A stretch of 33,188 bases of DNA, from contig JAIBAN010000087.1 of assembly GCA_019695185.1 (NCBI GenBank), forward strand, positions 1 to 33,188, in the 5' to 3' direction. Of this stretch, positions 32,470-33,188 are shown piece after piece; within the stretch, counting starts at the first letter, position 1; each line of letters starts with the position of its first letter. The notes under the pieces were generated by a model that was not told the origin of the DNA, searched no databases, and saw only the letters and a list, made by a program, of their open reading frames with translations. This stretch comes from Blastocatellia bacterium (GTDB lineage Bacteria; Acidobacteriota; Blastocatellia; Chloracidobacteriales; Chloracidobacteriaceae). Position numbers and translations under genes: made by a program.

Positions 32470-33188
32470 TCACAGGGGAATAATGGTTGCCTCGCTCCGG
32501 GAGCCCACCCTTTGGGAACTGGGGTCGGTTTCCTCAGGCTCTTCTTCTTCGTGTATTTTCAAGGTTGGTGAATTCTCCCGGTTTCCCGAAAACACTATTT
32601 TCGGAGCCGGGGTTTCTTCCAAGGCCAGCCTTTCCAGCAAACTTTTGGTTTCCCGTTGGACTTCTTCAGCGGTTGGGCGGATGGCCGGGTTTTTCAAAAG
32701 CATCCGCAAAACCAGGGTATTCACCGATTCAGGGATCCGGGGATTAACCAAAAGCAGCGATTGCGGTTGTTTTGTCAAATGCATGGTGATGACTGCATAC
32801 ACATCATGATCTTTTGAAACAAACGGCAAGTGCCCGGCCAGCATTTGGTAAAACACTACCCCCAAACTATACACATCTGACCGGCCATCATAGGGCGCAT
32901 CTTTCAGTCGTTCCGGCGAAATAAAGCTGGGGGTTCCCACAAAACTGCCTGTCCGGGTCAGATTTTTCATGTCAGCACCGGGTTGATTACCCAAAAGTTT
33001 GGCAATCCCGAAATCCACGACTTTGACGATTTCGCCGTTGGGTGACTGGTGCAGGAAAATATTACGACCTGTGCGGCTGGAGAGAGTGTAAAGGAAGCTG
33101 GCAAAAGAATCGACAAAACGGAAAGTGAAATGGGAAACTGCGGCAGCAACCAACCAAAGAAACGGGGAAACTGCCATGAAAGCGCACA
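32470..33188 (-). CDS. Ser/Thr kinase C-terminal part, catalytic loop missing (partial or broken)
   Basis: The frame runs off the right edge; an ATG at 33177 exists but the frame is open beyond it. From about 33060 down it matches the second half of a Ser/Thr kinase domain: RNIFLHQ, KVVDFGIAK (DFG intact), GTPSFISPERL, SDVYSLGVVFYQML, and a terminal Arg (IRPTAEE). It is a close relative of the propeller kinase's domain. Upstream of RNIFLHQ, however, there is no HRD loop, no Lys and no glycine loop; instead a hydrophobic, membrane-like stretch (SPFLWLVAAAV, FVDSFASFLYTLSS) abuts the kinase. No frame restores the HRD motif. A deletion or rearrangement, a pseudokinase or an assembly join are all possible. 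Confidence 0.7.
   Translation of the reverse strand, partial: CAFMAVSPFLWLVAAAVSHFTFRFVDSFASFLYTLSSRTGRNIFLHQSPNGEIVKVVDFGIAKLLGNQPGADMKNLTRTGSFVGTPSFISPERLKDAPYDGRSDVYSLGVVFYQMLAGHLPFVSKDHDVYAVITMHLTKQPQSLLLVNPRIPESVNTLVLRMLLKNPAIRPTAEEVQRETKSLLERLALEETPAPKIVFSGNRENSPTLKIHEEEEPEETDPSSQRVGSRSEATIIPL

Overview
The window is a 33 kb stretch of chromosome from a Gram-negative, outer-membrane bacterium, most likely an Acidobacteriota member (Blastocatellia-like is my best guess, from gene content only). The evidence is a 1,222-residue Oar-like TonB-dependent receptor with an N-terminal carboxypeptidase-regulatory-like domain, a VWA protein of the acidobacterial VWFA-related type, several Ser/Thr protein kinases, a DUF4388 protein, PilZ and a LPS heptosyltransferase, on a roughly 53-55% GC background. 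I see no phage, plasmid, insertion sequence, CRISPR array, tRNA or rRNA.

Layout. 1-1844: a divergent pair, then a coupled small operon (SpoIIAA/STAS-like protein, GNAT acetyltransferase, unknown protein). 1845-2303: gene-free, with a cluster of REP-like palindromes inside a 34-nt inverted repeat. 2304-8250: thymidine kinase, a DUF805-SRPBCC membrane fusion overlapping a 2OG-Fe(II) oxygenase, a VWA protein, a DUF309 protein and fmt. 8391-11394: a DUF4388/GAF regulator, nusB and ribH. 11580-15355: a ModA-like lipoprotein, an esterase, a redoxin-like lipoprotein and a radical SAM/SPASM enzyme with a Cys/Pro repeat tail. 15486-19523: a 1,345-residue membrane Ser/Thr kinase whose sensor half is a Reg_prop beta-propeller plus Y_Y_Y domain. 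19639-25729: a frameshifted small ORF, NAD(P)HX repair (nnr), panC, panB, an HD-domain protein and a hydrolase-TPR protein, all on the minus strand. 25945-29613: the TonB-dependent receptor, with a textbook terminator. 29994-32390: heptosyltransferase, PilZ protein, zinc ribbon and hpt. The right edge holds the 3' part of a second kinase gene that lacks its HRD catalytic loop.

The most unusual feature runs through the whole window. Ten intergenic gaps carry two short arrays of 7- or 9-bp tandem units facing each other as inverted repeats 30-110 bp apart; an eleventh gap carries one arm only. The unit differs from gap to gap, but in nearly all gaps the two arms match each other. The arrays occur only in gaps that contain a gene 3' end (0 of 5 divergent gaps). 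They begin at or just after the stop codon and sometimes supply it. The arm nearest the stop always reads G-rich on the sense strand. They are absent from the two gaps that have classical hairpin terminators. One further copy sits in frame inside the propeller-kinase gene. I know of no name for this element. It behaves like a mobile or self-copying 3'-end hairpin, possibly a terminator or mRNA-stabilising system.

Most genes are housekeeping (nucleotide salvage, CoA and riboflavin synthesis, translation initiation, NADPHX repair) mixed with signalling and envelope functions. Gene order gives little sign of a dedicated pathway, except panB-panC and ribH-nusB.
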